Source of the DNA: Anaerostipes sp.
GTDB taxonomy: Bacteria > Bacillota > Clostridia > Lachnospirales > Lachnospiraceae
NCBI RefSeq assembly: GCF_018381315.1
Contig: NZ_JAGZSD010000003.1
Location: forward strand, 154,192 to 218,191
DNA: 64,000 bases
Direction: 5' to 3'
Made by a program: the position numbers and the translations under genes. The notes beneath the pieces are model-generated. The model saw only the letters and a program-made list of their open reading frames with translations. It was not told the origin of the DNA and did not search any database. Shown piece by piece: positions 26,753 through 36,470 of this stretch (position 1 is its first letter; each line of letters opens with the position of its first letter).

Positions 26753-27953
26753 AACCCATTTTCCTCCTGATATCTTTTAAACTCGTAATAAAACGCTGAA
26801 TATCTTCTTCTGTATTGTAAAAAGATATGCTGGCTCTTGCCGCCGAAGGCACACCCAGATACTGAAGCAGCGGCTGTGCACAGTGATGTCCTGCTCTGAC
26901 GGCTATATGCTCTGCATCCAGAACAGAGGCAATGTCATGGGGATGCACTCCTTCCAGAGTGAAGCTTAAAATACCGCTGTGATCCTCTGCATTCCTGCTG
27001 CCCAGAACCCGGATGCCCGGAATTTTCTGCATTTCTTCCAATGCTGCAGCCGTGAGCATTTCTTCCCTTTGGCGTATCTTTTCCATTCCGACCGTATCTA
27101 TATATTCAATGGCTGCCCGAAGCCCTGCAGCCCCGGCTCCGTTTACCGTGCCGGCTTCAAATTTATGGGGAAGGGGTGCATAGACCGCTCCATTTCTTGT
27201 AACTGAGTCGATCATCTCGCCTCCTGTAAGAAACGGCGGCATCTTGTCAAGAATCTCCTTCTTCCCATAGAGAACCCCAATTCCCATAGGCCCCATAAGC
27301 TTATGTCCGGAAAACGCCAGAAAATCAGCGTCCATGGAAACCACATCCACAGGCATATGCGGTGCACTCTGAGCCGCATCAATGAACACCATACCTCCAT
27401 TTTTATGGACCAGATCAATGATCTCCTTTACCGGGCTGACACGCCCGGACACATTGGAGATGTGAGTGACCGCTGCAAATTTTGTTTTGGAGCTCACGGC
27501 CCTTCTGACAGCTTCCCGGCTGAATGTGCCGTCTTCCCCACATTCCAGAAAAACAAGAGATGCCCCGGTCTGTTTCGAAACCATCTGCCACGGAAGCAGA
27601 TTGCTGTGATGTTCTGCGATGGTGACAAGAATCTCGTCTCCCTCTTTCAAATGATGCAGTCCATAGCTGTAAGCCACAAGATTGATACTCTCCGTTGTGT
27701 TTCTTGTAAAAATGATTTCTTCAGCCCTGGACGCATGGATAAAATTTCTCACACTTTCCCGGGCCTGTTCATATTGGTCTGTAGCTTTTATGCCCAGGCT
27801 GTAAAGTCCTCTCATCGGATTCGCGTTATACCGTTCATAAAACTCCTGCTCTGCCTTTAAAACAGGCCACGGGCGCTGGGAAGTTGCCGCATTGTCCAGA
27901 TAAACAAGTTCTGTCCGGCAAAGCAGAGGAAAGTCTTTTTTAAAGTTCTCCAT
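26730..27953 (-). CDS. sufS: Cysteine desulfurase SufS
   Basis: A 407-residue PLP enzyme. The Schiff-base lysine is in FSGHKLMGPMG, the persulfide cysteine in RAGHHCAQPLL, and DNAATSQRP lies at the N-terminus; these mark group II (SufS) desulfurases. The start at 27953 is set by GGAGGG upstream; the longer frame is sufD out of frame. It overlaps sufD by 14 bases and sufU by 23 bases. Confidence 0.95.
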   Translation of the reverse strand: MENFKKDFPLLCRTELVYLDNAATSQRPWPVLKAEQEFYERYNANPMRGLYSLGIKATDQYEQARESVRNFIHASRAEEIIFTRNTTESINLVAYSYGLHHLKEGDEILVTIAEHHSNLLPWQMVSKQTGASLVFLECGEDGTFSREAVRRAVSSKTKFAAVTHISNVSGRVSPVKEIIDLVHKNGGMVFIDAAQSAPHMPVDVVSMDADFLAFSGHKLMGPMGIGVLYGKKEILDKMPPFLTGGEMIDSVTRNGAVYAPLPHKFEAGTVNGAGAAGLRAAIEYIDTVGMEKIRQREEMLTAAALEEMQKIPGIRVLGSRNAEDHSGILSFTLEGVHPHDIASVLDAEHIAVRAGHHCAQPLLQYLGVPSAARASISFYNTEEDIQRFITSLKDIRRKMGYGQQDLL

Positions 27954-29016
27954 CTCTTTTCCCTCCTTCCAGATATAAATCCACTTGTTTTCTAATCTCT
28001 CTGACCGGAATCTGTTCACATAAAGCGTCAATTTTAGCCCGTGCCAGCATCCGTTTAGCCTCTTCCCCGGAAAATCCCCTGGAGCATAGGTAAAACATCA
28101 TCTGCTCGTCCAGCCTTCCGATCGTTGCCCCGTGGTTTCCTTCCACATCATCCTCTCCGCAAAGAATCAGCGGAACGGTCTGGTTGACCATATGACCGCC
28201 CAGCAGAAGTACATCTTCTTTTTCTTCTCCTTTTGAGCCGGAAGACCCGGAAATAAAATCAATGGTGCCCCGGAACAGTTTAAATGCACCTTCTGCCAGG
28301 ACACCAGAAACATCCATCAGGCTTTCTGTTCTTCTGCCTCTGTGCCGGGCTGTATAGTTCATGTCCAGATGCTGCTTTTGGCTTCCGGAATACCCGATTT
28401 GAGCTTTAAAACTGCTACCGTCACCCAGAAGTTCCACAAGTCCTCCCGCATAAGCTTTCCTGGCTCCCAGTTCAAGCCTCACCACTTCCACCTGGGCACC
28501 CTCTCTGCAGATTCCTCCGATATCGTTGAGGCTGACAGAAGACTCATTGAGGATCTGTACCATAAATAAACGAACCCTGGCACCTTCCCCGGCATAGATT
28601 TTGGTCTGGAGAGCGGAAATCCCCTCCCCTTTATCCGAAGAGCGGCAGATGACCGCTGCTGTCATAGAACTGCCTTTCCCGGCATATAAATGCAGTGTAT
28701 TAAAACATTTCTCACCTGCCCGGAGATTAAAATCAATCACTGCCGGTTCTTCATTCAAGTACCCCGGTTTGGACACCAGCAGATCCGGTTCTGTACTCCT
28801 GCCCAAGAAGTCCATATCCGTTCCCATGCCGGTTTGGATCTCTGTCCAGACGCCGTCTGCCATCTCCGGGTCTTTTGGATTCCATTGAAGCCCCGGCCCG
28901 GAAAACTTTGGGGCAGCGGGATATTTCTTCTCTGTTTCAATGCCGGAAATCCGGCTTTCATTCATGCCAAGCTGATTCCATGTGCGGGAAGGCAGCCTGT
29001 TTACTGTTATATCCAT
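27940..29016 (-). CDS. sufD: Fe-S cluster assembly scaffold SufD
   Basis: A 358-residue beta-helix scaffold subunit. Recognised from the C-terminal half (LDMNYTARHRGRRTESLMDVSGVL, NHGATIGRLDEQMMFYLCSRG), which matches the SufBD family. It is divergent at the N-terminus, as usual for SufD. It lies 16 bases after sufB and partners with SufB and SufC in the cluster-building complex. Confidence 0.92.
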   Translation of the reverse strand: MDITVNRLPSRTWNQLGMNESRISGIETEKKYPAAPKFSGPGLQWNPKDPEMADGVWTEIQTGMGTDMDFLGRSTEPDLLVSKPGYLNEEPAVIDFNLRAGEKCFNTLHLYAGKGSSMTAAVICRSSDKGEGISALQTKIYAGEGARVRLFMVQILNESSVSLNDIGGICREGAQVEVVRLELGARKAYAGGLVELLGDGSSFKAQIGYSGSQKQHLDMNYTARHRGRRTESLMDVSGVLAEGAFKLFRGTIDFISGSSGSKGEEKEDVLLLGGHMVNQTVPLILCGEDDVEGNHGATIGRLDEQMMFYLCSRGFSGEEAKRMLARAKIDALCEQIPVREIRKQVDLYLEGGKRDGEL

Positions 29017-29032
29017 TCTTTCTTCCTCCTTT

Positions 29033-30442
29033 TTAACCGATACTGCCCTTCATTTCCAGCTGAATCAGATTGTTCATTTCCAGAGCATATTCCAGCGGCA
29101 GTTCTTTCGATATGTTATCTGCAAATCCGCTCACGATCATTGCCCTGGCATCTTCTTCGCTGATGCCTCTGGACATAAGATAGAATATGGCGTCATCACT
29201 GATTCTTCCGATCTTTGCCTCATGTCCCACGTCAGCGTCGTCTGTACGTATATCCATGGCAGGAATCGTATCTGACCGGGAAATATTATCCAGCATCAGG
29301 GACTGGCAGGAAACGGCTGCTTTACTGTTCCTGGCATGTTTTCCGATCACCACAGAACTTCTGAAAGTGCTGGCACCCCCATCCTTGGAAATAGACTTTG
29401 TATTGATAAAGGATGATGTTTCTGCCCCGCTGTGCACTACTTTTGCTCCCGTGTCCAGATTCTGGCCGTTCCCTGCAAATGTAATTCCGGTAAAATCCAT
29501 TCTCGATTTCTTCCCCTTTAATATAGTCATAGGATACAGATACGAAACACGGGAGCCGAATGACCCGGATACCCACTCCATCGTTCCGCCTTCTTCGACC
29601 AGAGCTCTTTTTGTGTTCAGGTTATACATATTTTTTGACCAGTTCTCAATGGTGGAATACCTGAGTTTGGCGTTTTTACCGACAAACAGTTCCACGCAGC
29701 CTGCGTGAAGATTTGCGGTATTGTATTTGGGCGCAGAACAGCCTTCAATAAAATGCAGTCTTGCTCCCTCGTCCACAATGATCAATGTATGTTCGAACTG
29801 CCCGGCTCCCGGCGCATTCAGCCGGAAATAAGACTGCAGCGGTATGTCCACTGACACTCCTGGAGGTACATAGACAAAGGAGCCTCCGGACCATACAGCG
29901 CCGTGCAGAGCTGCAAATTTATGATCTCCCGGTTTTACAAGCTTCATAAAATGTCTTCGTATCATATCTGCATATTCACCCCTGAGAGCACTTTCAAGAT
30001 CCGTATAGACAACTCCCTGCGCAGCCACTTCCTCCCTGACACTGTGGTACACCAGTTCAGAATCATACTGTGCACCTACCCCTGCCAGAGATTTTTTCTC
30101 GGCCTTAGGAATACCCAGAAGTTCAAATGTATTTTTAATATCCTCGGGTACTTCCGACCACTTGGCACTCATATGGGTATTAGGGCGAACATAGGTAACA
30201 ATACGGTCCATATTTAATCCCTCAATGGACGGCCCCCAGTCCGGAACCTTCATAGAATCATAAATTTGAAGAGCCTGGAGCCGGAACGTCTCCATCCACA
30301 CCGGGTCTTTCTTTTCCCGTGAAATCTGCTCTACAATACCGGCGGTCAGCCCTTCCTTTACTTTGTAGGCATCTTTCCCCTCATTTTTTATGTCATAGAT
30401 GCTCCTGTCAACATCGTCCACATACGTTCTTTCCTTCATCAT
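29033..30442 (-). CDS. sufB: Fe-S cluster assembly protein SufB
   Basis: A 469-residue core scaffold of the SUF complex. Visible: YVPPGVSVDIPLQSYFRLN, LIIVDEGARLHFIEGCSAP, AGCVELFVGKNAKLRYSTIENWSKN and the C-terminal DVGHEAKIGRISDDAIFYLMSRG. Two tandem ATG codons lie at its start; the upstream one overlaps the sufC TGA. Length and motifs are usual. Confidence 0.96.
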   Translation of the reverse strand: MMKERTYVDDVDRSIYDIKNEGKDAYKVKEGLTAGIVEQISREKKDPVWMETFRLQALQIYDSMKVPDWGPSIEGLNMDRIVTYVRPNTHMSAKWSEVPEDIKNTFELLGIPKAEKKSLAGVGAQYDSELVYHSVREEVAAQGVVYTDLESALRGEYADMIRRHFMKLVKPGDHKFAALHGAVWSGGSFVYVPPGVSVDIPLQSYFRLNAPGAGQFEHTLIIVDEGARLHFIEGCSAPKYNTANLHAGCVELFVGKNAKLRYSTIENWSKNMYNLNTKRALVEEGGTMEWVSGSFGSRVSYLYPMTILKGKKSRMDFTGITFAGNGQNLDTGAKVVHSGAETSSFINTKSISKDGGASTFRSSVVIGKHARNSKAAVSCQSLMLDNISRSDTIPAMDIRTDDADVGHEAKIGRISDDAIFYLMSRGISEEDARAMIVSGFADNISKELPLEYALEMNNLIQLEMKGSIG

Positions 30443-31203
30443 GCTTCCTCCCTTCCGGCAGGTGTATCAAACTGTTCATATCCTTCATCATTGATCTTCT
30501 CCACCAGAGAGCCGTCCCCTGTTTTAACGATCTTCCCGTCTGCCATGATGTGTGTATAATCTACGTCCAGCGCATCCAGAATCCTTGTACTGTGGGTTAT
30601 GATCAGAAGCGAGCCTTTTCTGTTCTTCTGATATTCTTCAATCCCCTTGGATACCAGCTTCACGGCATCCACATCCAGACCGGAATCTGTCTCATCCAAC
30701 ACTGCAAGATCAGGTTTGAGCATCATGAGCTGAAGAATTTCAGACTTTTTCTTCTCCCCTCCGGAAAAGCCCACGTTCAGGCTTCTCTCCCCATATGACG
30801 GATCCATCTGAAGGATTTCCATCGCCTTATTTAATTCTTTTTTAAAATTCCACAGTTTAATCCGGCGTCCGCTCTGCTGTTCCATGGCATTTTTTAAAAA
30901 CCGGTTCAAAGGAAGCCCAGGCACCTCCAAGGGTTCCTGAAAGGACATAAACATTCCCATTCTGGCCCGCTTATCTGCCGGCTCTCTTGTAATATCTTCT
31001 CCTTTCAGCAGAATCTCTCCTTCTTTTATCCTATATTTGGAATTCCCCATCAGCACAGCCCCCAGGGTTGATTTTCCAGCGCCGTTGGGCCCCATCAGCA
31101 CATGGGTTTCTCCCTTTTTGATGTTAAGACTGACCTTGTGAAGAATTTCCTTATCTTCTATATCCACTGTAAGGTTTTCTACCTTTAGTATTTGTTCTGA
31201 CAT
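30439..31203 (-). CDS. sufC: Fe-S cluster assembly ATPase SufC
   Basis: A 254-residue ABC-type ATPase that drives SufBCD. Walker A is MGPNGAGKSTLG, the signature is VGFSGGEKKKSEILQ (the SGGE-KK-E form typical of SufC) and Walker B ends in AVLDETDSGLDVDA. GGAGGAAAT lies before the chosen ATG at 31203. First gene of sufCBDSU, the standard order in Gram-positives. Confidence 0.96.
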   Translation of the reverse strand: MSEQILKVENLTVDIEDKEILHKVSLNIKKGETHVLMGPNGAGKSTLGAVLMGNSKYRIKEGEILLKGEDITREPADKRARMGMFMSFQEPLEVPGLPLNRFLKNAMEQQSGRRIKLWNFKKELNKAMEILQMDPSYGERSLNVGFSGGEKKKSEILQLMMLKPDLAVLDETDSGLDVDAVKLVSKGIEEYQKNRKGSLLIITHSTRILDALDVDYTHIMADGKIVKTGDGSLVEKINDEGYEQFDTPAGREEA

Positions 31204-31255
31204 AATTTCCTCCATTCTGCCGCTTAACGGCAACTTCTATATAAAAGTATGTTAA

Positions 31256-31277
31256 ATCCTACTATTTTTATAGGAAT
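31256..31277. promoter_or_regulatory. Palindrome in the suf upstream region
   Basis: ATCCTA and TAGGAAT arms with a 9-base AT-rich centre, about 55 bases before sufC. It could be a regulator site (an Rrf2/IscR-type repressor is usual for suf operons), but no such regulator is encoded in the window and the match to a known box is not close. Confidence 0.3.
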
Positions 31278-31387
31278 TATTGCAGTTTCATTGTAGTCCT
31301 GTTTTCTGTTTTATTCAAGAAATACGGCGGTTAATAAGAACTTTTCTCAAAACGACAAGATTTGTTGTATAAAATCCATAAATACGG

Positions 31388-31417
31388 AAAGGAGCCGGAA
31401 TTCTATCCGGCTCCTTT
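31388..31417. other. Perfect 12-bp hairpin between the divergent suf operon and the DUF6465 gene
   Basis: AAAGGAGCCGGA pairs perfectly with TCCGGCTCCTTT around a 6-base loop. There is no U-run beyond the stem on either strand, so it is a poor classical terminator. Its right arm touches the -35 of the DUF6465 promoter, which suggests a role in shielding or regulating that promoter. Role unknown. Confidence 0.6.
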
Positions 31418-31444
31418 GAATAATATGGAATCAAGGTGTATAAT
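31416..31444 (+). promoter_or_regulatory. Predicted promoter of the DUF6465 gene
   Basis: TTGAAT (31416-31421), 17-base spacer, TATAAT (31439-31444), 37 bases before the start codon. Strong consensus match. Confidence 0.7.
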
Positions 31445-31481
31445 ATAAAAGACTTTTTAACAACAACTAAGGAGGTTCCCC

Positions 31482-31700
31482 ATGAAAATCAAAACAGAAG
31501 TGCAGTTTCAGGGCCACAACGTATCTGTTGCGGATGTGGAAAAAATGGTAAAGGAAGATATTAAATCCAAAGGAATCAAACTGAATTCCTTAAGTTCACT
31601 GGAGATCTACTACCAGCCGGAAAACCGTTCCGTTTTCTATGTGGCAGCGGCCAAAGACGGCAGTGTAATTGACAATGAAGATGCACTGACCGTTGAGTAA
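31482..31700 (+). CDS. Small conserved protein, DUF6465-like
   Basis: A 72-residue protein starting MKIKTEVQFQGHNVSVADV and including LEIYYQPENRSVFYVA; this resembles the short C-terminal domain of the DUF6465 family that is common in Lachnospiraceae. AAGGAGG is 8 bases before the ATG. It is monocistronic, with its own promoter and a terminator after it. Function unknown. Confidence 0.7.
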   Translation: MKIKTEVQFQGHNVSVADVEKMVKEDIKSKGIKLNSLSSLEIYYQPENRSVFYVAAAKDGSVIDNEDALTVE

Positions 31701-31719
31701 TTTCTTATGAACTACATAT

Positions 31720-31765
31720 CCCCCTGCTGCTTTTTACTGTCATGGCTATAAAAAGCGGCAGGGGG
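31720..31765. terminator. Terminator between convergent genes
   Basis: Arms CCCCCTGCTGCTTTTT and AAAAAGCGGCAGGGGG pair with one mismatch around a 14-base loop, between the DUF6465 gene (+) and the GPH transporter gene (-). Confidence 0.8.
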
Positions 31766-31777
31766 ATTTCTATTCTC

Positions 31778-33175
31778 TTACAATTCTCCCCTTGACTCCC
31801 GTTCTGTCAGTTCTTCCATAATATGAGGATAAATTTTATCCAGCTTGTATAAAAACAGAGTTATGATCACGGCAGTCCACACGATCATCGGCCCGAATTT
31901 ATAAATGTTAATAATCATATGTATGGCACTGTCCGGCTGCACCATGCTTCCGGCAGTAGAACTCAAATAGCCTGCAGCAGACAAAAGACTTGTGATAATG
32001 GCGGATGTCAGCCCTGCCCCAAGTTTCATTCCAACAGAACTTCCTGCAAAGATCAAACTTTCCTGCCGGATGTGGGTCTTCCACTGTCCGAATTCCACCA
32101 CATCTCCCAAAAATCCAAACACAATCGAATTAAGCGGTGCCAGTCCGATTCCACGGATCACACAGCTGAACACCATAAAACCAAAATTCTGAGGATTGAT
32201 AAAGAAAATTATATGTCCGGCAAATGCAAGACAGGCACCGGCTAATGACATATTTCTTTTTCCGAAACGTCTAAGCAGGATAGGACTCATAAAGGTGACG
32301 CCCACGATAATGAGTGTCTCTGTCAAATACAAGGCACTGTACATCCATGTATCATTGTGAAAAATATATTTACAGTAATAAGGCAGGATCGTTCCTGTTA
32401 CACAGTAAATTCCGTTCTGCATGGTCCAAAGTATAACCACTGCCCAAAAATACTGATTTGTCACTAAGGCTTTCAGCGCCTTCTTGGCAGGTACTTTAGA
32501 CTGCCTTTTTTTGGCCTCAATGACCACGGTCTCCCTGCACTTGAAAAAGCAGATCAGCAGCAACAGCAGTGCAATAGAAGCCCAAAGAGCCATGGTTTTA
32601 ATCCATGCCGCCTGGTCATTTCCAAACAACTTTACTACCGGCATAGTACAGGTAACTGCCAGGATCCTTCCGAACGGAGACAGTCCCATTCTCACTACAC
32701 TCAGCATATCCCGCTCTGAAGATATCCTGGTCATCATAGCAGATAAGCTGCTGTACGGCAGGTTGATCGCTGTATAACAGACAGTGTTGCAGAAATTATA
32801 AGTCACGAACATATAGGCAAACTGCACTGTGGCTGTGCTGTCGGGAACCGCAAATAAAAGAACTGCTGAGAGAGCAAAGGGCACACACATCCAGAGAAGC
32901 CACGGTCTTGATTTACCCCATCTGGTTTCTGTCTTCTCTACAATCACACCCATTACAGCATCTGATACTCCGTCAAACATTCTGGATAAAAGCATAACAA
33001 GGCCCACGGTCGCCGCACTTACCCCTACATAATCTGTATAAAATAATGTAAGCAGCGTACTGATCATACCGAATACCACATTACATGCAGTATCTCCGCA
33101 GCCATAAGCAAATCTGGTGCCCCATCCCAGCCTCCCGGCGGCTAAATTTTCCCTGGACTTTTTATTTTCATTCAT
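31778..33175 (-). CDS. GPH-family (glycoside-pentoside-hexuronide) sugar:cation symporter
   Basis: A 465-residue transporter with about twelve membrane segments. The family signature region is visible: RMFDGVSDAVMGVIVEKTETRWGKSRPWLL, with the conserved aspartate-rich loop and arginine. GGGAG precedes the ATG at 33175. It is last in the operon with a Gfo/Idh/MocA dehydrogenase and two TIM-barrel isomerases and probably imports their substrate, a glycoside or polyol. Confidence 0.88.
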   Translation of the reverse strand: MNENKKSRENLAAGRLGWGTRFAYGCGDTACNVVFGMISTLLTLFYTDYVGVSAATVGLVMLLSRMFDGVSDAVMGVIVEKTETRWGKSRPWLLWMCVPFALSAVLLFAVPDSTATVQFAYMFVTYNFCNTVCYTAINLPYSSLSAMMTRISSERDMLSVVRMGLSPFGRILAVTCTMPVVKLFGNDQAAWIKTMALWASIALLLLLICFFKCRETVVIEAKKRQSKVPAKKALKALVTNQYFWAVVILWTMQNGIYCVTGTILPYYCKYIFHNDTWMYSALYLTETLIIVGVTFMSPILLRRFGKRNMSLAGACLAFAGHIIFFINPQNFGFMVFSCVIRGIGLAPLNSIVFGFLGDVVEFGQWKTHIRQESLIFAGSSVGMKLGAGLTSAIITSLLSAAGYLSSTAGSMVQPDSAIHMIINIYKFGPMIVWTAVIITLFLYKLDKIYPHIMEELTERESRGEL

Positions 33176-33194
33176 TCTTATCTCCCTTCCGCAT

Positions 33195-34112
33195 TCATAA
33201 GATAAGCTCTTTCTCAATCCGTTCTCTGGCTTCCGGCGCCTGCTTCTCCATCTTCTCCGGAAATCCAAACATGGATACGCATGCAATATTGTCTCCTCCC
33301 GCCTTCGGTGCATCTTCCCTTAACTGGCGGTTTGCGAAATCCATTTCTCTCAGCGTCTCAAAAATTCCGTCAAAATCCACATCCCCTTCACCCATAGCCA
33401 AATGCTGATGTATCGTCACATCCGATTTTCCTCTTTGGTTTAACCACGGCGGGTTGGCAATATAACGGCAGTCTAAGGTCTGGTTAAATGTGTCGGCAAA
33501 CAGCACATGTGTCAATTCCTCACCTGCATACTGCAGCATAGAACGCACATCTCCTTTTCCTTCATCGTAGAAAAACCCATGCGGAGAAGAATATACATAT
33601 CCTAAATTGGGCGAACGGAAAGATTTTACTAAGTCACAGGTCTCATTATTCAGTTCACAAAAATCATAGGGATGAGACTGAATCTCTACACGAAGTCCCT
33701 CTCTCTCAATGATAGGCAGCAGTTCTTCCATAGATTTAAACCACATGCCATTGCATAATTCCTGCTGATTCGGATCCCCGGAAAGCTCCGTGTTGATCAC
33801 CGGCACACCCATGTCCACAGCGATCTCAATCATCCTCTTCCAGTTGGCTACTGCCATCTGTCTCTGTTCCTCTGTCGGCCCGGACCAACGGTAAACCACG
33901 ATAAAGGAGGAAATCTCCAGCCCGGTCTCCTTCAGTGCTTTCCGGTACTCTGACTCACATTCTTTGGAAAACAGTGGATGTTTATAAAACGGATTGATTC
34001 TCGGATGGGGAGATTGTTCAATGTACTTATAGCCCCAGTCTGCCGCCTGATGTACCATCCGGTTAATATCCATCTGTTTTGCAAGGACATCTACGTCAAA
34101 TGCTATCTTCAT
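33195..34112 (-). CDS. TIM-barrel sugar isomerase/epimerase (IolE/IolI superfamily)
   Basis: A 305-residue AP-endonuclease-2-like TIM barrel. Likely metal ligands are in VINTELSGDP, VEIQSHPYDF and GEGDVDFDGIFETL. Start at 34112 set by GGAGG 9 bases upstream. Family members include inosose isomerases and 3-keto-glycoside-processing enzymes. It lies 19 bases before the transporter gene. Substrate not resolvable from sequence. Confidence 0.82.
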   Translation of the reverse strand: MKIAFDVDVLAKQMDINRMVHQAADWGYKYIEQSPHPRINPFYKHPLFSKECESEYRKALKETGLEISSFIVVYRWSGPTEEQRQMAVANWKRMIEIAVDMGVPVINTELSGDPNQQELCNGMWFKSMEELLPIIEREGLRVEIQSHPYDFCELNNETCDLVKSFRSPNLGYVYSSPHGFFYDEGKGDVRSMLQYAGEELTHVLFADTFNQTLDCRYIANPPWLNQRGKSDVTIHQHLAMGEGDVDFDGIFETLREMDFANRQLREDAPKAGGDNIACVSMFGFPEKMEKQAPEARERIEKELIL

Positions 34113-34200
34113 ATATAATACCTCCTTCTTAAGAAAGCGGATATTCATTCCGAAATAGGGTTATGAATATCCGCTTATGTCTTGCATACTTTGGTCTGTT

Positions 34201-35139
34201 TTATTTGCTGATGGTCTGGTTCAGTGCGTCAATAGAAGTAAGAACCCCCGCTTCCACAGACATAGTCAGATCTTCCATTTCAAGGGATACGTCTCCGTCA
34301 TATCCCATCATGCTGAGTACGGAGAAGAATTCCTTCCACCATTGCAAATCTTTCCCGCATCCTACTGCTACATAGTTCCATACGCGGTCTGCAGACTCTG
34401 TAACCGGTCTTGGTTCCAGAATACCGTTGGTATCAGCAAGCCCCCGCTCGATGCGGGCATCCTTTCCATGCACGTGGAAAATACAGCCTTTTAGTGCTCT
34501 TGCCGCCGCAATGGGATCAGCTCCCAGAATCATCATATGTGACGGATCGAGATTGATTCCGATCATAGGATCTGTGGCTTCTCTAAGTTTTAACATAGTC
34601 TCTGCACTCCACACCATAGTTCCCGGAAATTCCTCGATGGCAATCTGCTCTACTCCGCACGTTTTACAGTGTGCGGCAAACTCCTTCCAGAAATCAATAG
34701 TCACTCTCCACTGGTACTCATAAGCGGGTGCCATAAAGTCAGGCCATGATATGGTGGAGGTAATCCAGTTGGGAGTTGTATCCGTCTCGTTTCCTGCAGG
34801 AAGCCCTGCCATGGCAACAATCTTCTTAACACCCAGCTTTCCGGCTAACCTGGCACATGCATACATAGAATCCTTATATTCTTCCCCGGTTTTTGTTGGC
34901 CAGAGCGGATTGCAGGAGGTATTCAGGGCTGAAATCCGCATTCCTCTCTTAGTAAGTTCCGCCTGAAAGGCTTCCAGTTTAGACGGATCTTCCAGTAATT
35001 CTACGGTATTGCAGTGTTTTCGTGCGCCCCAGCCTCCTGCGGTCATCTCCACCGCATCAATTCCAAGAGATTTTACCTTGTCAAGCATATCTGTAAAAGA
35101 AAGCTCTGCAAATACATCGGTACATATTGCTAACTGCAT
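34201..35139 (-). CDS. TIM-barrel sugar isomerase/epimerase, second copy
   Basis: A 312-residue TIM barrel starting MQLAICTDVFAELSFTDML. Metal-site residues are probably the glutamate in IAIEEFPG, the aspartate and histidine in INLDPSHM, histidine in FHVHGKD and glutamate in VSLEMED. It is only distantly related to the neighbour at 33195-34112, so the two probably do successive or alternative steps. It starts 15 bases after the dehydrogenase gene. Confidence 0.82.
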   Translation of the reverse strand: MQLAICTDVFAELSFTDMLDKVKSLGIDAVEMTAGGWGARKHCNTVELLEDPSKLEAFQAELTKRGMRISALNTSCNPLWPTKTGEEYKDSMYACARLAGKLGVKKIVAMAGLPAGNETDTTPNWITSTISWPDFMAPAYEYQWRVTIDFWKEFAAHCKTCGVEQIAIEEFPGTMVWSAETMLKLREATDPMIGINLDPSHMMILGADPIAAARALKGCIFHVHGKDARIERGLADTNGILEPRPVTESADRVWNYVAVGCGKDLQWWKEFFSVLSMMGYDGDVSLEMEDLTMSVEAGVLTSIDALNQTISK

Positions 35140-35154
35140 ATCATTTCCTCCTAA

Positions 35155-36333
35155 TTATTTAAAGTCAACCCAGACTCCGCCTTTATCAGCAGATTCTACA
35201 CATTTGGTTACCCAGCGGATTCCTTCGATACCTGCATTAATATCAGGATATACCAGATTTTTTAACGTCTCTTCGTCACCGCGGTCTTTCGCATCCATTG
35301 CGACAGCAAATTTCAGATAAATATTTGCCCAGCTCTCCGGAAGTCCTTCCGCATGGAGTGCACCGAGACGCTCATCTTCATTACACTCATCATATAGATA
35401 AGGCATAGAACGGATCATCTTTCTGATCGGTTCTCCCTGTACCTGATACAGCAGTTCATTAGGCTGATTGTCTGAAAATTCAACGGAGGCTTTGGAACCG
35501 ACAATGCGGATTCTGTGCCCATCCATGCATCCGGCATTCACCGCGGAGGCCCACATCCGTCCTACGGCTCCGTTTTCATAACGCATCATCACATAGGCAT
35601 TGTCCTCCAATGGTGCACGGGATTTCACAAAGCTCTGGCGGTCACATAGGATTTCTTTCAGCTTCAATTCCGGGCATACCAGTTCGGACATATAAAATGT
35701 ATGCGTGGATAAATCGCCAAGTACAAAGGACGGACCTGATTTTTCCGGATCCACACGCCATTTCTGTCCTTCTGACTCTTTATCTCCAATCTCATCGCAG
35801 GCAAATCCATGAGTATACTGGAGTTCTACCATATGGATATCTCCCAGATCACCATTCTTTACCATCTGACGCATCTGCAAGAGGAGCTGGCTTCCTGAAA
35901 ATCCGTAGGTAACCCCCACAATCTTGTTCATTTTTTCTGCCAAAGCTTTGATTTCTTCTCCCTGCTCTGTTTTAAAGAATAACGGCTTCTCACAGATTAC
36001 ATGAAGACCTGCCTCTAAAGCAGCCTTTGCAATCTCAAAGTGCGTAAAATTTGGTGTTGCAATGGATACAACTTCAATTCCATCCGGACGTTTTGCCTCT
36101 TCTTCAAACATAGTCTTATAATCAGGGTAAAGCCGTTCTTCACTGACACCTAAATTTTTTCCAAAATCCCTGCAGCGCTCAAAGTCAATATCAAATGCTC
36201 CTGCTACAAGTTCAAATGCTGTATTGTCTCTTAGTGCTCCCAGGCGGTGCTTGTAGCCTACATTCCCTGTACGTCCGCCCCCAACCATAGCCCAGCGGTA
36301 AGGTCTCTTGATCTTCTTTTCACCGTTTAACAT
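35155..36333 (-). CDS. Gfo/Idh/MocA-family NAD(P)-dependent sugar or inositol dehydrogenase
   Basis: A 392-residue oxidoreductase. The Rossmann start is YRWAMVGGGRTGNVGYKHR, followed by AGAFDIDFERC and the family lysine in HVICEKPLFF. First gene of the operon, with GGAG 8 bases before its ATG. With two TIM-barrel isomerases and a GPH symporter it suggests oxidation of a glycoside or inositol to a keto intermediate and then isomerisation or cleavage, by analogy with known glucoside-3-dehydrogenase (YcjS-type) or inositol pathways. The substrate is inference. Confidence 0.87.
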   Translation of the reverse strand: MLNGEKKIKRPYRWAMVGGGRTGNVGYKHRLGALRDNTAFELVAGAFDIDFERCRDFGKNLGVSEERLYPDYKTMFEEEAKRPDGIEVVSIATPNFTHFEIAKAALEAGLHVICEKPLFFKTEQGEEIKALAEKMNKIVGVTYGFSGSQLLLQMRQMVKNGDLGDIHMVELQYTHGFACDEIGDKESEGQKWRVDPEKSGPSFVLGDLSTHTFYMSELVCPELKLKEILCDRQSFVKSRAPLEDNAYVMMRYENGAVGRMWASAVNAGCMDGHRIRIVGSKASVEFSDNQPNELLYQVQGEPIRKMIRSMPYLYDECNEDERLGALHAEGLPESWANIYLKFAVAMDAKDRGDEETLKNLVYPDINAGIEGIRWVTKCVESADKGGVWVDFK

Positions 36334-36470
36334 TTTTCATTTCTCCTTCACATAAATTTCATTATTATTGTTTTCCTAAATAAGCAGGGAATCCCTTATG
36401 ATACAGAGCGCGCATTTCGGATATATTGAACAAATACTATGTATTTATCTCACTTTCTTTGTTCATTTCC

